Assembly (NCBI GenBank): GCA_964648985.1
Contig: CAZYMS010000001.1
Location: 37,022-101,021 of the forward strand
Source of the DNA: JAEUSE01 sp964648985
GTDB lineage: Bacteria; Patescibacteriota; Doudnabacteria; UBA920
Length of the DNA stretch: 64,000 nt
Reading direction: 5' to 3'
The notes under the pieces are model-generated. The model did not search any database, was not told where the DNA came from, and was given only the letters and a program-made list of their open reading frames with translations. Made by a program: the position numbers and the translations under genes. Below, one piece after another: positions 45,880-53,391 of this stretch. Numbering within the stretch: position 1 is the stretch's first letter; each line of letters begins with the position of its first letter.

Positions 45880-47058
45880 ATGAATAAACTTGAAAAAATA
45901 GATGACCTGTTAAGCCGAGGCGTAGCGGAAATAATAGACTCCGAGCATTTGAGAGCGGCGGTCAGCGGCAAGAAAAAGCTGCGTGTAAAGTTGGGTATTG
46001 ATCCCACCAGTCCAAACATTCACATTGGTCGAGCAGTGGTCCTGTGGAAGCTCCGTGCATTTCAGGAGCTTGGCCACCAAGTGGTGTTCATATGTGGTGA
46101 TTTCACTGGTCTTATTGGCGACACATCGGACAAAGAATCTGAAAGGCCCATGCTGACTGAGGCTCAAGTAGAGAGTAATATGAAGTCGTACTTTGCACAG
46201 GCTTCTACTATTATAGATAAGTCCAAAGCAGAGATGCATTATAATTCCAAGTGGCTAAAAAAATTGGGCTTTTTGGAAATTGGGAAAATGGCAGACGCAT
46301 TTGGTTTGCATGAATTTTCAAGTAGAGAACTCATTAAAAAGCGTATGGATGCGGGCAGGCGCGTGTCGCTCAGAGAACTTATGTATCCCCTCATGCAAGG
46401 CTATGATAGCGTTGCCGTTAAGGCTGATGTAGAGCTGGGTGGGACTGATCAGCGATTCAATCTGCTTGCGGGCCGCAGTATTCAGCCTCTCTACGGCCAA
46501 GCACCGCAGGACATAATGACGTTTGAACTGCTAGAAGGAACAGATGGCCGCAAAATGTCGAGCTCGTGGGGTAACGTTATAAACTTGGTAGATACACCAA
46601 CTGATATGTTTGGCAAAGTTATGTCCCTTCGCGATGAACTCATAGAGCGTTACTTTATGTTGGCAACGCACATGTCTCTCTCTTCGGTTCGAGCGCTATT
46701 GCGCGATATAAAAAATCCTCGCGATCAAAAACTTACGTTAGCGCAAACGCTTGTTGAGCAATATCATAGCTCTAAAGAGGCTACTGTAGCTAAAGAAGCT
46801 TTTATCTCCCAATTTAGCAATAAAGAACTACCAAGTGACATAGAAGAAGTGAAAATAAAGCCTGGTAGCTATCTCCTGGTAGAATTATTGGTAGTAACAA
46901 AGCTCGTTGCTTCCAAGGGTGAAGCGCGAAGGCTGATAGAGCAGGGTGGAGTAAAGATTGATCAGAAGGTAATAAGAGCTAATGAAACAATAGAGTTGCA
47001 GAAAAAAAATAACTTGCTCTTGCAAGTTGGAAAAAGAAAGTTTATTCGTATAACTTAA
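45880..47058 (+). CDS. tyrS: Tyrosyl-tRNA synthetase
   Basis: 392 residues from the ATG at 45880 (MNKLEKIDDLLSRGVAEI). The class I signatures are present: PNIHIGRAVVL (HIGH-type) and KMSSSWGN (KMSKS-type). Other family features are LMQGYDSVAVKADVELGGTDQRFNLLAGR and a C-terminal S4 RNA-binding domain (VASKGEARRLIEQGGVKI). It charges tRNA-Tyr. The longer frame includes hydrophobic residues from the upstream repeat and is rejected. Confidence 0.95.
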   Translation: MNKLEKIDDLLSRGVAEIIDSEHLRAAVSGKKKLRVKLGIDPTSPNIHIGRAVVLWKLRAFQELGHQVVFICGDFTGLIGDTSDKESERPMLTEAQVESNMKSYFAQASTIIDKSKAEMHYNSKWLKKLGFLEIGKMADAFGLHEFSSRELIKKRMDAGRRVSLRELMYPLMQGYDSVAVKADVELGGTDQRFNLLAGRSIQPLYGQAPQDIMTFELLEGTDGRKMSSSWGNVINLVDTPTDMFGKVMSLRDELIERYFMLATHMSLSSVRALLRDIKNPRDQKLTLAQTLVEQYHSSKEATVAKEAFISQFSNKELPSDIEEVKIKPGSYLLVELLVVTKLVASKGEARRLIEQGGVKIDQKVIRANETIELQKKNNLLLQVGKRKFIRIT

Positions 47059-47072
47059 TAATTTTATCAAAC

Positions 47073-47101
47073 AAAAGACCTCTGAAATGCAGAGGTCTTT
47101 T
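47073..47101. terminator. Terminator after tyrS
   Basis: AAAAGACCTCTG / CAGAGGTCTTTT with a 5-base loop, shared with the convergent small gene. Confidence 0.9.
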
Positions 47102-47106
47102 GGTAA

Positions 47107-47229
47107 CTATGCCTGTTGTTCTGGAGTTTCAGTTACAGGAGTTTCTTCTACTTTTTCTACTTCTTGTTCGCCAGTTGCGTCTGCAGGTGCAGCTGTAACT
47201 GGAGTTGTGTCGTCAATTCCTTCGCTCAT
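47107..47229 (-). CDS. Small acidic disordered protein
   Basis: 40 residues from the ATG at 47229 (MSEGIDDTTPVTAAPADATG), preceded by a strong ribosome-binding site, AGGTGAGGAG, at the normal distance. The protein is rich in Glu, Thr, Pro and Ala with no domain, and appears disordered. The good Shine-Dalgarno site and its own terminator make it likely to be translated. A possible relative in style is the acidic protein at 772-1017. Confidence 0.6.
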   Translation of the reverse strand: MSEGIDDTTPVTAAPADATGEQEVEKVEETPVTETPEQQA

Positions 47230-47296
47230 ATTATTCTCCTCACCTTTCAAATTAGAAAGGGAAATTACTGATGAGGGGTAAAACAATTGCTTGTCT

Positions 47297-47333
47297 TGGA
47301 CAAAGTGTAACAGCTGCACACTATTTTGTCCAG
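47297..47333. other. Hairpin upstream of the small acidic protein gene
   Basis: GGACAAAGTGT and ACACTATTTTGTCC form an imperfect stem around CAGCTG. It could terminate ruvC transcription or lie in the leader of the small gene. Confidence 0.45.
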
Positions 47334-47339
47334 CGATTG

Positions 47340-47426
47340 GAAGTAGTTGGTAGTATGTAGTCAGTTGCCAGCCAGGGAGATTCTATTGGTTTTTGTACAG
47401 ACTACTGACAAGTGTATTCTGACTAC
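47340..47426. repeat. Word-type inverted repeat downstream of ruvC
   Basis: GAAGTAGTTGGTAGTATGTA and the complement of GACAAGTGTATTCTGACTAC are made of 'GTAGTCAG' words. Confidence 0.7.
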
Positions 47427-47899
47427 TATTTTGCGTGCATGGCACAGCAAAGTGCAATTGCCAGTGCGTCTGCCGCGTCATCTGGTTTTGGTATACTTTT
47501 TAATTTAAATGTGTGTTTAATCATGAACTGCATTTGTTTTTTACCTGCAGCGCCGTATCCTGTAAGTGTATTTTTTACTTGCAGGGGAGTGAATTCATGA
47601 ATAGCGATATTGTGTTGCGCAAGTGTAAGTAAAATTGCACCACGTGCTTGCGCCACAGTTATAGCAGTCTTCACATTTGTTTCAAAGTATAACTTTTCCA
47701 CACCTGCAGCAGTGGGTTTGAATTTTTTTATAATAGATTCCAAATCGTCTGCTAACACCTGTAAGCGTTCAGCGTCGTTCAATTTTTTATCCGTAGTGAT
47801 CACACCAAAATCAACAGCCTGCCATTCATGGCTCTTTGTTTTTTGGATCACGCCAAATCCGGTCGTTGCAGTGCCAGGGTCTATACCTAAAATTATCAT
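47426..47899 (-). CDS. ruvC: Holliday junction resolvase RuvC
   Basis: 157 residues. The catalytic acids are in IILGIDPGTATTGFGVI (Asp), AAGVEKLYFETNVKTA (Glu) and KPDDAADALAIALC (Asp pair). RuvC cleaves junctions handled by RuvAB. It is separated from yebC, its frequent neighbour, by a word-type repeat. ruvB is more than 30 kb away. Confidence 0.95.
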   Translation of the reverse strand: MIILGIDPGTATTGFGVIQKTKSHEWQAVDFGVITTDKKLNDAERLQVLADDLESIIKKFKPTAAGVEKLYFETNVKTAITVAQARGAILLTLAQHNIAIHEFTPLQVKNTLTGYGAAGKKQMQFMIKHTFKLKSIPKPDDAADALAIALCCAMHAK

Positions 47900-47990
47900 G
47901 AATAATTTTCAATTTTTAATTTTCAATTTTCAAAACTTAGGTATCGGTTTTGTTTAAAAATTGAAAATTAAAAATTAGAAATTCCGCCAA
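47900..47990. repeat. Word-type inverted repeat between ruvC and yebC
   Basis: TTTTCAATTTTTAATTTTCA on one side and, on the other strand, TTTCTAATTTTTAATTTTCA. The words are 'AATTTTCA'. It fills the gap between the genes. Confidence 0.85.
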
Positions 47991-47996
47991 TTTGTC

Positions 47997-48728
47997 TTAC
48001 AAATTGGCGGAGGTGTGTACAGCGACTACATCTTCATTATCTTCCAGTTCGGCAAATAGTGCATCTACTTTAGGTTTTTGCTCTTCCGTAAGATCTACCC
48101 CTTGAGACGATTCTTTAATTATTTGTGCTCCGGCTATGTTTGCGCCCACATCCTCCAGGGCCTTTTTTATTGTCTGTAAATTTTCTGGCTTCGTGTAGAC
48201 TTCCAATCCTTCTTCCGATTCTCGTACATCTTCTGCTCCCGCATCTATTGCTGCTAATTCTATGTTTGATAAATCTTGCCTTTCACCTTTCACCTTCTCT
48301 CTTTCCACTAATATTTGCCCTTTTATTTTAAACTGCCATGCAACACTGCCCATAGCGCCAAGGCTGCCGCCATGTTTGGAGAATGAATGTTTTATAGTTT
48401 GCACGGACCGGTTAGTATTGTCTGCGGCAACTTCTACCAGAAATGCGGTTCCAAATGGACCGTATCCTTCATAGGTAACTTCTTTTATGGCTGCTGCTTC
48501 TGCGCTTGATGCTTTTTTTATGGCGCGGTCAATATTATCATTTGGCATGCCTTCGGCCTTGGCATTTTCTATTTCCGTTCTCAGCTGGAAATTCAATGCA
48601 GGGTCACTACTGCCACTCTTTGCTGCTATGGTAATTTTTTTTGATAACTTTGAAAATAGTACGCCACGTTTAGCGTCCTTAGCTCCTTTGGTACGTTTGA
48701 TTTGTGACCACTTAGAATGTCCGGACAT
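47997..48728 (-). CDS. yebC: YebC/PmpR family protein
   Basis: 243 residues beginning MSGHSKWSQIKRTKGAKDAKRG, with NAKAEGMPNDNIDRAIKKA, YEGYGPFGTAFLVEVAADN and NRSVQTIKHSFSKHGGSLG. These match the family over its full length. YebC proteins bind DNA as regulators, and some members have been reported to help ribosomes at difficult sequences. It is upstream of ruvC, the typical order. Confidence 0.95.
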   Translation of the reverse strand: MSGHSKWSQIKRTKGAKDAKRGVLFSKLSKKITIAAKSGSSDPALNFQLRTEIENAKAEGMPNDNIDRAIKKASSAEAAAIKEVTYEGYGPFGTAFLVEVAADNTNRSVQTIKHSFSKHGGSLGAMGSVAWQFKIKGQILVEREKVKGERQDLSNIELAAIDAGAEDVRESEEGLEVYTKPENLQTIKKALEDVGANIAGAQIIKESSQGVDLTEEQKPKVDALFAELEDNEDVVAVHTSANL

Positions 48729-48788
48729 TGTAGAAATGCAGAATGATGAATTTAGAATGCAGAATAAGAGAGTGCGGAATCCAGAATA
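48727..48788. repeat. Word-type repeat, single arm (AGAATGCAGAAT)
   Basis: Direct degenerate copies of 'GCAGAATGA' upstream of yebC: ATGCAGAATGATGAATTTAG, then AATGCAGAATAAGAG. No opposite arm was seen. Confidence 0.6.
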
Positions 48789-48840
48789 AAAACAAATGCA
48801 ACATTATGATAAGGAAGTTTTGCTCACTTGCCAAGGTGGG

Positions 48841-49632
48841 CTAGTTATTCTTTGATGCTTTTTCCCAGGTGTATTCCGTTGCTTTCCATAATGCTTTAAA
48901 GAATTCTCTAAAGTTTTTTGCAAGTAGCGGCTCTTTAAGTTCTATGAGATAGTGTGGGTGCTCTTCTAAGGACAGCAAGATAATATAGTCGCCGTATATC
49001 CATATATCGGTAGTGAAATCTAAGTCTGGTATAAGCTGAAATTCGGCTTTCCCTGGTCCGCTCTCTACTGCTTTTCTCCTCGCTGTAGATTCATCGCTAA
49101 ATAAATGTAGTTTTATTCCTTTGCTCGCCGGTCTTGTCCAGTACCATTCTATCCAGTCTGGATAGTCCGTCTCAAATTTATCAGACTCAAATCCCCACAC
49201 GGTATTATCGTAGGTCCTCAAGCTGTTCATCCAGGTTTCTGCTCGCAAGTAGAGAAAATCGGTAATATTGGCTTCCTCTATATACCTCAGTCGTGGTTCT
49301 GCCCGTAGCTTCTGGGGTACAAGCTTGTCTAGTTCGCTTGCTGCTCGTTTTGCAAGCTCCATACGTTTAATGAGTTGTGCTTGTTCTTTGCCTAAGTGAT
49401 CTACAAGCACACTCGGTGGTTCGGCAATAAGTTGGACAATGGGTTTGCCCAAGTCTTCCTTTGCTAAACCGTATGCAAGCAGTCGTTTAACTACTGCGTA
49501 GCAGGTAGTGCGATTAATGCCGGCAATTTCGGCTGCTTGATTATAACTCAGGCTTCCATGTTTGCTCAGTGCTAAATAGATTTTAGTTTCATTTGGGGTT
49601 AGTCCGACTTCGGACAAAAGATGGTCTATCAT
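48841..49632 (-). CDS. TrmB-family transcriptional regulator
   Basis: 263 residues. The N-terminal winged helix reads LSEVGLTPNETKIYLALSKHGSLSYNQAAEIAGINRTTCYAVVKRLLAYGL, the standard TrmB pattern, followed by a short coiled coil. The C-terminal region (about 105-250) is a regulator domain with no recognisable sugar-binding motif. TrmB proteins are frequent in archaea and CPR. It is divergent from the secreted protein at 49894, which it could regulate. Confidence 0.85.
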   Translation of the reverse strand: MIDHLLSEVGLTPNETKIYLALSKHGSLSYNQAAEIAGINRTTCYAVVKRLLAYGLAKEDLGKPIVQLIAEPPSVLVDHLGKEQAQLIKRMELAKRAASELDKLVPQKLRAEPRLRYIEEANITDFLYLRAETWMNSLRTYDNTVWGFESDKFETDYPDWIEWYWTRPASKGIKLHLFSDESTARRKAVESGPGKAEFQLIPDLDFTTDIWIYGDYIILLSLEEHPHYLIELKEPLLAKNFREFFKALWKATEYTWEKASKNN

Positions 49633-49735
49633 GCGAATTTGTCACATATACTACAACAGTAATACTTCTCTTATTCTAGGTGGATATTCGTAGTATGTCA
49701 ATTACATCTATACCATATATTTCCCTATGCGAATA

Positions 49736-49893
49736 CAATATACATGTAAAAAGAATACAAACCTCCTCTGGTAACCCTCCTTTGAGCGCCTGATGCATAG
49801 GGTGCTCAAAACAGGGAACAGGGAGTGGGAACATTAGGGTAAGCCATCTCGGCCAACCGCCCACACTCAGCCTGTACTACCGAAGGAGGTTTT
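49736..49893 (+). promoter_or_regulatory. Structured 5' leader with anti-Shine-Dalgarno sequence
   Basis: ACCTCCT (49761-49767) is complementary to AGGAGGT (49884-49890), the ribosome site of the gene at 49894. Between them are a hairpin GAGCGCC / GGTGCTC (49784-49807), tandem ACAGGGA copies and CTCGGCCAACCGCCCAC. The region is more G/C-rich than its surroundings. A TACAAT (-10-like) lies at 49736-49741. A switchable leader is inferred. Confidence 0.4.
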
Positions 49894-50670
49894 ATGTTGC
49901 AAAAAGTGCTATTGTCTTTGCTGTTAGCTGTGTTGCTGTCGTCTATTTGTGTGGCTCAGAATATTAATGAAGCCACAAAGGCGGCTTGGCAGAAGTCGGC
50001 CAACGGTTACGTATGGGTTGGGACTTGCTACTGGGCTAACATTGTAATGAAGTGCTTTGACGATCGCCAGGTGGTGCAGGGTGGGGTAAATCTTGTTCTG
50101 CAGAAGAAGGGTACGAGCGTGAGCGTTAAAACTTGGTTTTCACTGACCCCAGATAAAAACTCAGTTGGTAAACGATGGACTGGTGATGCGCAAGAGTTTG
50201 ATCTTGGTGGGGAGATTGCTCAGGTGTTTGCTCATGGTTGGGCAATGAAAGCAGGCTATTCGCATTTCTTTATAACAAAGAGTGCGGGTAGTGATGTCGA
50301 GATGGTCCTCTTTGCAGTCAGTAAGCAAACTTTACTGACTGAGAAGAATAAGCTGGTTGGAGCGTTTGAGTTTTATCAGTTTATTCCTACTTCCACCAAA
50401 GGTCCCGCTGCTGGCCGCTTCTACTTACCAAGTATTACGTTTATTCGTACTACAGGTAATTGGACAACCAGCGCAGGAATTACCGCAGCCTTTAACTCCG
50501 CGGGTGTGTTCGGTTTTAAGGCTGAGTCTGCAATGCGCGTTAATGGGCAGTTGCTCTATACGTTGCCGAATGGTGTAAAAATTGGTCCAGACTTCGTGTA
50601 TGGTGGCGCGCCTGGCAGCTCTGAGCGTCGCATGGCTGGCGCAGTCGGTCTGTTATTGGTCTTCCAATAG
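49894..50670 (+). CDS. Secreted protein of unknown function
   Basis: 258 residues. A signal peptide of about 21 residues (VLLSLLLAVLLSSICVAQ) is followed by a mature part rich in aromatic and beta-type segments, such as GYVWVGTCYWANIVMKC, VQGGVNLVLQKKGTSVSVKTWF and GWAMKAGYSHFFIT. There are three Cys in the mature part, no anchor and no recognised family. The gene has a very strong ribosome-binding site (AAGGAGGT), an unusual leader and its own terminator, so it is probably well expressed. Alternating hydrophobic strands could suggest a beta-barrel, which would be unexpected in a bacterium without an outer membrane. Confidence 0.75.
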   Translation: MLQKVLLSLLLAVLLSSICVAQNINEATKAAWQKSANGYVWVGTCYWANIVMKCFDDRQVVQGGVNLVLQKKGTSVSVKTWFSLTPDKNSVGKRWTGDAQEFDLGGEIAQVFAHGWAMKAGYSHFFITKSAGSDVEMVLFAVSKQTLLTEKNKLVGAFEFYQFIPTSTKGPAAGRFYLPSITFIRTTGNWTTSAGITAAFNSAGVFGFKAESAMRVNGQLLYTLPNGVKIGPDFVYGGAPGSSERRMAGAVGLLLVFQ

Positions 50671-50713
50671 CAGTATGCCAAAGTTATTTTTGAGCAGGGA
50701 GTAGCATTTGCTC

Positions 50714-50743
50714 AAAGCCTCGGACAAATAATCCGAGGCTTTC
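50714..50743 (+). terminator. Terminator of the secreted protein gene
   Basis: AAAGCCTCGGA / TCCGAGGCTTT with a 7-base loop, then CTTTATT. It also serves the convergent gene ending at 50751. Confidence 0.9.
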
Positions 50744-50750
50744 TTTATTG

Positions 50751-52172
50751 TTAATTAGATTTTTTTACTAATTTATAAAACGATTTTGGTGTAAATACTG
50801 TATGCGTAAGAAATTGATTTTTAAAATCTGTATATCCTTGCCACGAGCGGGGTTCGCCATTTGCTCGTACTACACCAAAGTCTAAATAGGTAATGTGCTT
50901 TGCTATGGCTGCTTGGTACCAAACATCTATGAGTCCTGTGCCAATAGATCCGTGTCGTGCAGGAGGGAGGTGGAATGCTGCTAAGTGTACGGATGTTGCC
51001 GCTTCCGGAACATGCATGACTGCAAGTCCTGCAAGAATTTCCGTTGTGCCAGGTTTTCGTGCAGCAAATAATTGTATGTTTGATCCATGTGCCCGTATTT
51101 TGTATTTCACTAACTGTACCATAATGTGCGATAGGCCCATGCCCATGCGAGCTTGGGTGAAAGCAGTGCAGAATTCTTCTTCAGAGGCTTCTATTATTTC
51201 CCATGCAATACCTTTTTCTTGCAACCATTTTTTTCTATGCCGTTTTGCGTGGCCACTCCAGTTTTCCCAGTATTGTTCCGGGTTTGTTATGTGCGCCATG
51301 CCGTACGAATGTGTACCTCCAAATAGTAGCGAGCGGTGCCACCCTGCGGGCCTTACTATTTGTCTTAGTGGTTGCCAAAAAACTATTCGGTGTTCGCCAA
51401 GTGGCTGTATGTTCGGTTCTGTAATGCCAATATATTTTTCTACATAGAATGGGCCGCGTTTTACTCGTAGGCCTGTAGCCTTCCCTGCATGAACGAGTAT
51501 GTGATTTTTCTGTATGATTGTCTCGCGCTGGGTGAATGCGGGGTGAGCTCTGTAGCGTTCATAGCCTTCAGGTAATGCAGGTCTGTACAGTGAAAGTGAA
51601 TTTACACGAAAGCGCCAAGATTGTTGGTGAAGAAAGTATTTAGTAACTGCACCAGAGCCTGTGCGACCAAGCCAATAATTTACAAGAAAGTATCCGTTGG
51701 GGGCTAAGTGCTCTGCAAGGTTTACAGTAAACGGTTCGTCAAAGATATGTTTTGAAATTGTATTGCCTTGGTAGAGGTCAAATATAACTAAATCAAACTT
51801 CGTAGATATCTTTGGAACCGTAACCTCTACGTCGCCTAGTATGATTTCAGTTTGTTCTGCTTCTTTATGGCGTATAGTCTTAAATACTTCTGCCATAGTT
51901 TCATCCCATTCAAGCGCAGTTATATGCGCGTTGGGAAATTTTTTAAGTATTGCTGGAGTAGCGCTACCACCTGCGAGTCCGAGCAAGAGGACCTGCTTGA
52001 TGCGAGTCCCTTTAGTAATTTTCTTTAGAGCCTGCTTCCACATGGTGTCTGTATAGGGAGAGCTTTCCATCTGGCCGTGTACATATACCGTGTATCTACC
52101 AAACAAACGGCGTACCGTAATGGCGCCGTTTATTTTGGAACCAAATTGTTTTTTGCTATAGAGCCAGTTCAT
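50751..52172 (-). CDS. Fusion of a spermidine-synthase-like domain and a GNAT/FemAB-like acyltransferase domain
   Basis: 473 residues. The N-terminal part (about 1-215) has the spermidine synthase Rossmann pattern: KQVLLLGLAGGSATPAILKKFPNAHITALEWD (binding loop), GDVEVTV and FDLVIFDLYQGN with the expected Asp. The C-terminal part (about 285-473) has SGHAKRHRKKWLQ, AGLAVMHV, HGSIGTGLIDVWYQAAIAKH and YLDFGVVRANGEPRSWQGYTDFKNQF, which resembles FemAB/GNAT acyltransferases. A joint reaction, such as making and transferring an acyl or polyamine group, is only a guess. It overlaps the upstream gene by 4 bases (ATGA), so translation is coupled. Confidence 0.75.
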   Translation of the reverse strand: MNWLYSKKQFGSKINGAITVRRLFGRYTVYVHGQMESSPYTDTMWKQALKKITKGTRIKQVLLLGLAGGSATPAILKKFPNAHITALEWDETMAEVFKTIRHKEAEQTEIILGDVEVTVPKISTKFDLVIFDLYQGNTISKHIFDEPFTVNLAEHLAPNGYFLVNYWLGRTGSGAVTKYFLHQQSWRFRVNSLSLYRPALPEGYERYRAHPAFTQRETIIQKNHILVHAGKATGLRVKRGPFYVEKYIGITEPNIQPLGEHRIVFWQPLRQIVRPAGWHRSLLFGGTHSYGMAHITNPEQYWENWSGHAKRHRKKWLQEKGIAWEIIEASEEEFCTAFTQARMGMGLSHIMVQLVKYKIRAHGSNIQLFAARKPGTTEILAGLAVMHVPEAATSVHLAAFHLPPARHGSIGTGLIDVWYQAAIAKHITYLDFGVVRANGEPRSWQGYTDFKNQFLTHTVFTPKSFYKLVKKSN

Positions 52173-52588
52173 GCTTCTTCCAGGATTCGTACAAAGAATT
52201 CATTTATGCGACTATCGTTCTTTAAGTCTTTATTGCACACTATATAGTCGCTACACATCCACGTTCCGCGAGATTGGTACTCTACGCCTTTTGGTCGTTT
52301 CCTGGTTTGTGTGGCAACAAAGAATACGTTGCTTTGCTTGCGGTGTTTATGGCAGAATTCACAAAAGCCCAGACGTAATGCTCCTGCTGGGGGTAGCACC
52401 ACTTCAAGCCTGAGGCCGGTAGATATACCATGAAAGTCGTACACTACAAACAAACACATGTCAGATTGGTCGAGCCAGCTATAGTAGGTGAGTGCTTCAA
52501 AATTCACCTCTTCCAGTTTTGGCGGGAGGCGCAAATGTTTTACCTTCTTAAATAGTACTCTAAGTATCTCTCGAGATATGTGCCTCAT
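52169..52588 (-). CDS. FBP-type treble-clef zinc finger protein (FusB/EF-G-binding-like)
   Basis: 139 residues from the ATG at 52588 (MRHISREILRVLFKKVKHL). The C-terminal half has the FBP_C zinc site: LGFCEFCHKHRKQSNVFFVATQTRK then GTWMCSDYIVCNKDL, i.e. CxxC and CxxxxxC. Known FusB/Fbp proteins bind EF-G and release it from stalled ribosomes, which can give fusidic acid tolerance. The assignment rests on motif spacing. The longer frame starts at a TTG inside the palindrome at 52598-52633 and is rejected. The stop overlaps the next start. Confidence 0.7.
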   Translation of the reverse strand: MRHISREILRVLFKKVKHLRLPPKLEEVNFEALTYYSWLDQSDMCLFVVYDFHGISTGLRLEVVLPPAGALRLGFCEFCHKHRKQSNVFFVATQTRKRPKGVEYQSRGTWMCSDYIVCNKDLKNDSRINEFFVRILEEA

Positions 52589-52597
52589 ACACTTATT

Positions 52598-52633
52598 GTC
52601 TAACACTCGTCGCAATTGCGACAAGTGTTAGAC
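52598..52633. repeat. 36-bp palindrome, copy 1
   Basis: GTCTAACACTCGTCGCAA / TTGCGACAAGTGTTAGAC, one mismatched pair in 18, with no loop. It begins two bases after the stop of the PaaX-like gene and ends 10 bases before the FBP-type gene start. Confidence 0.95.
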
Positions 52634-52635
52634 TC

Positions 52636-53298
52636 TTACAATAACCGCTGTTCTTTGAAATATTTGTGTAGCACTTGTTCGTCTTGTGTGTCTAGGCGAC
52701 TAATTTCCATAACAGTTACGAAACGGGCAATATGATATTTCGTTGATATAAATTCTAATTCTGGCCTGGGGTCGAAGGGGTGAACCCACAATGTTCTTTG
52801 TAATGGGTAAAAGCGTAGGCTGCGGAGCTTTCTTCTAAACAGATCGGCGGCTATCTTATGGTCTTTGGTTGGTATATCTGCTGCTACTAACCACCAGGAG
52901 CCCGCCCACTTTTTTGGGGCTTGAATGGTGCGTATGTCATTGGTTATATGTTGCAATCGCGCTTTCCCTTTTTCAGTTAGACAGGCGAATATTCCTTTAT
53001 TCGTATCTTTTATACGTATGTGTCCGGTACTTTTTAGGTAGTAGAAAGTTTTTAAAACCTTTTGTCTTTGCTCTTGAGCGCGAAGGGGTCGCCTGTAGCG
53101 CCTTTTTAGAAACGGAGCTAGTATTTTTAGGCTGTTGGGGGCAGCAAGTGCCATTCCCACAACCCCCGCAGTACCGGCGAGTATTAGTATGGTTGTTGTA
53201 ATGCTTTTTGCTTTTTCCGACGTTAGCAGTGCCTCCACGTTTTGTAGCTGGTCTGGCGGTAGGTTTTGTAGTAACTTTTTTAGAGAAGTTTGGGGCAT
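52636..53298 (-). CDS. PaaX/Cas2-fold regulator-like protein with membrane segment (copy 2)
   Basis: 220 residues. An N-terminal helix region (about 1-30) is followed by a hydrophobic segment (about 33-55, TTILILAGTAGVVGMALAAP), a winged helix (about 70-120: LKTFYYLKSTGHIRIKDTNKGIFACLTEKGKARL) and the Cas2-like half GSWWLVAADIPTKDHKIAADLFRRKLRSLRFYPLQRTLWVHPF. It is related to the protein at 42227-42730. The gene is bordered by two nearly identical palindromes (52598-52633 and 53346-53385). Possible roles are regulator, possibly membrane-tethered; nothing proves nuclease activity. Confidence 0.75.
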   Translation of the reverse strand: MPQTSLKKLLQNLPPDQLQNVEALLTSEKAKSITTTILILAGTAGVVGMALAAPNSLKILAPFLKRRYRRPLRAQEQRQKVLKTFYYLKSTGHIRIKDTNKGIFACLTEKGKARLQHITNDIRTIQAPKKWAGSWWLVAADIPTKDHKIAADLFRRKLRSLRFYPLQRTLWVHPFDPRPELEFISTKYHIARFVTVMEISRLDTQDEQVLHKYFKEQRLL

Positions 53299-53345
53299 GT
53301 GTATCTTGCCATTCCCTAATATAAGTCAGTATACATCAAAATATA

Positions 53346-53385
53346 TTGTCTAGCACTTGTCGCAATTGCGACAAGTGCTAGACAA
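53346..53385. repeat. 40-bp perfect palindrome, copy 2
   Basis: TTGTCTAGCACTTGTCGCAA / TTGCGACAAGTGCTAGACAA, no mismatch and no loop. It lies 6 bases after the rsmI stop and about 48 bases upstream of the PaaX-like start. The core of 36 bases differs from copy 1 at only three positions. Confidence 0.97.
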
Positions 53386-53391
53386 GTATGC

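Noticed and set aside
52598..53385. Insertion sequence with terminal inverted repeats
   Set aside because: Each end is a complete palindrome rather than one arm of a terminal repeat, there is no transposase, and no target duplication was seen. A mobile unit is left as one possibility only.
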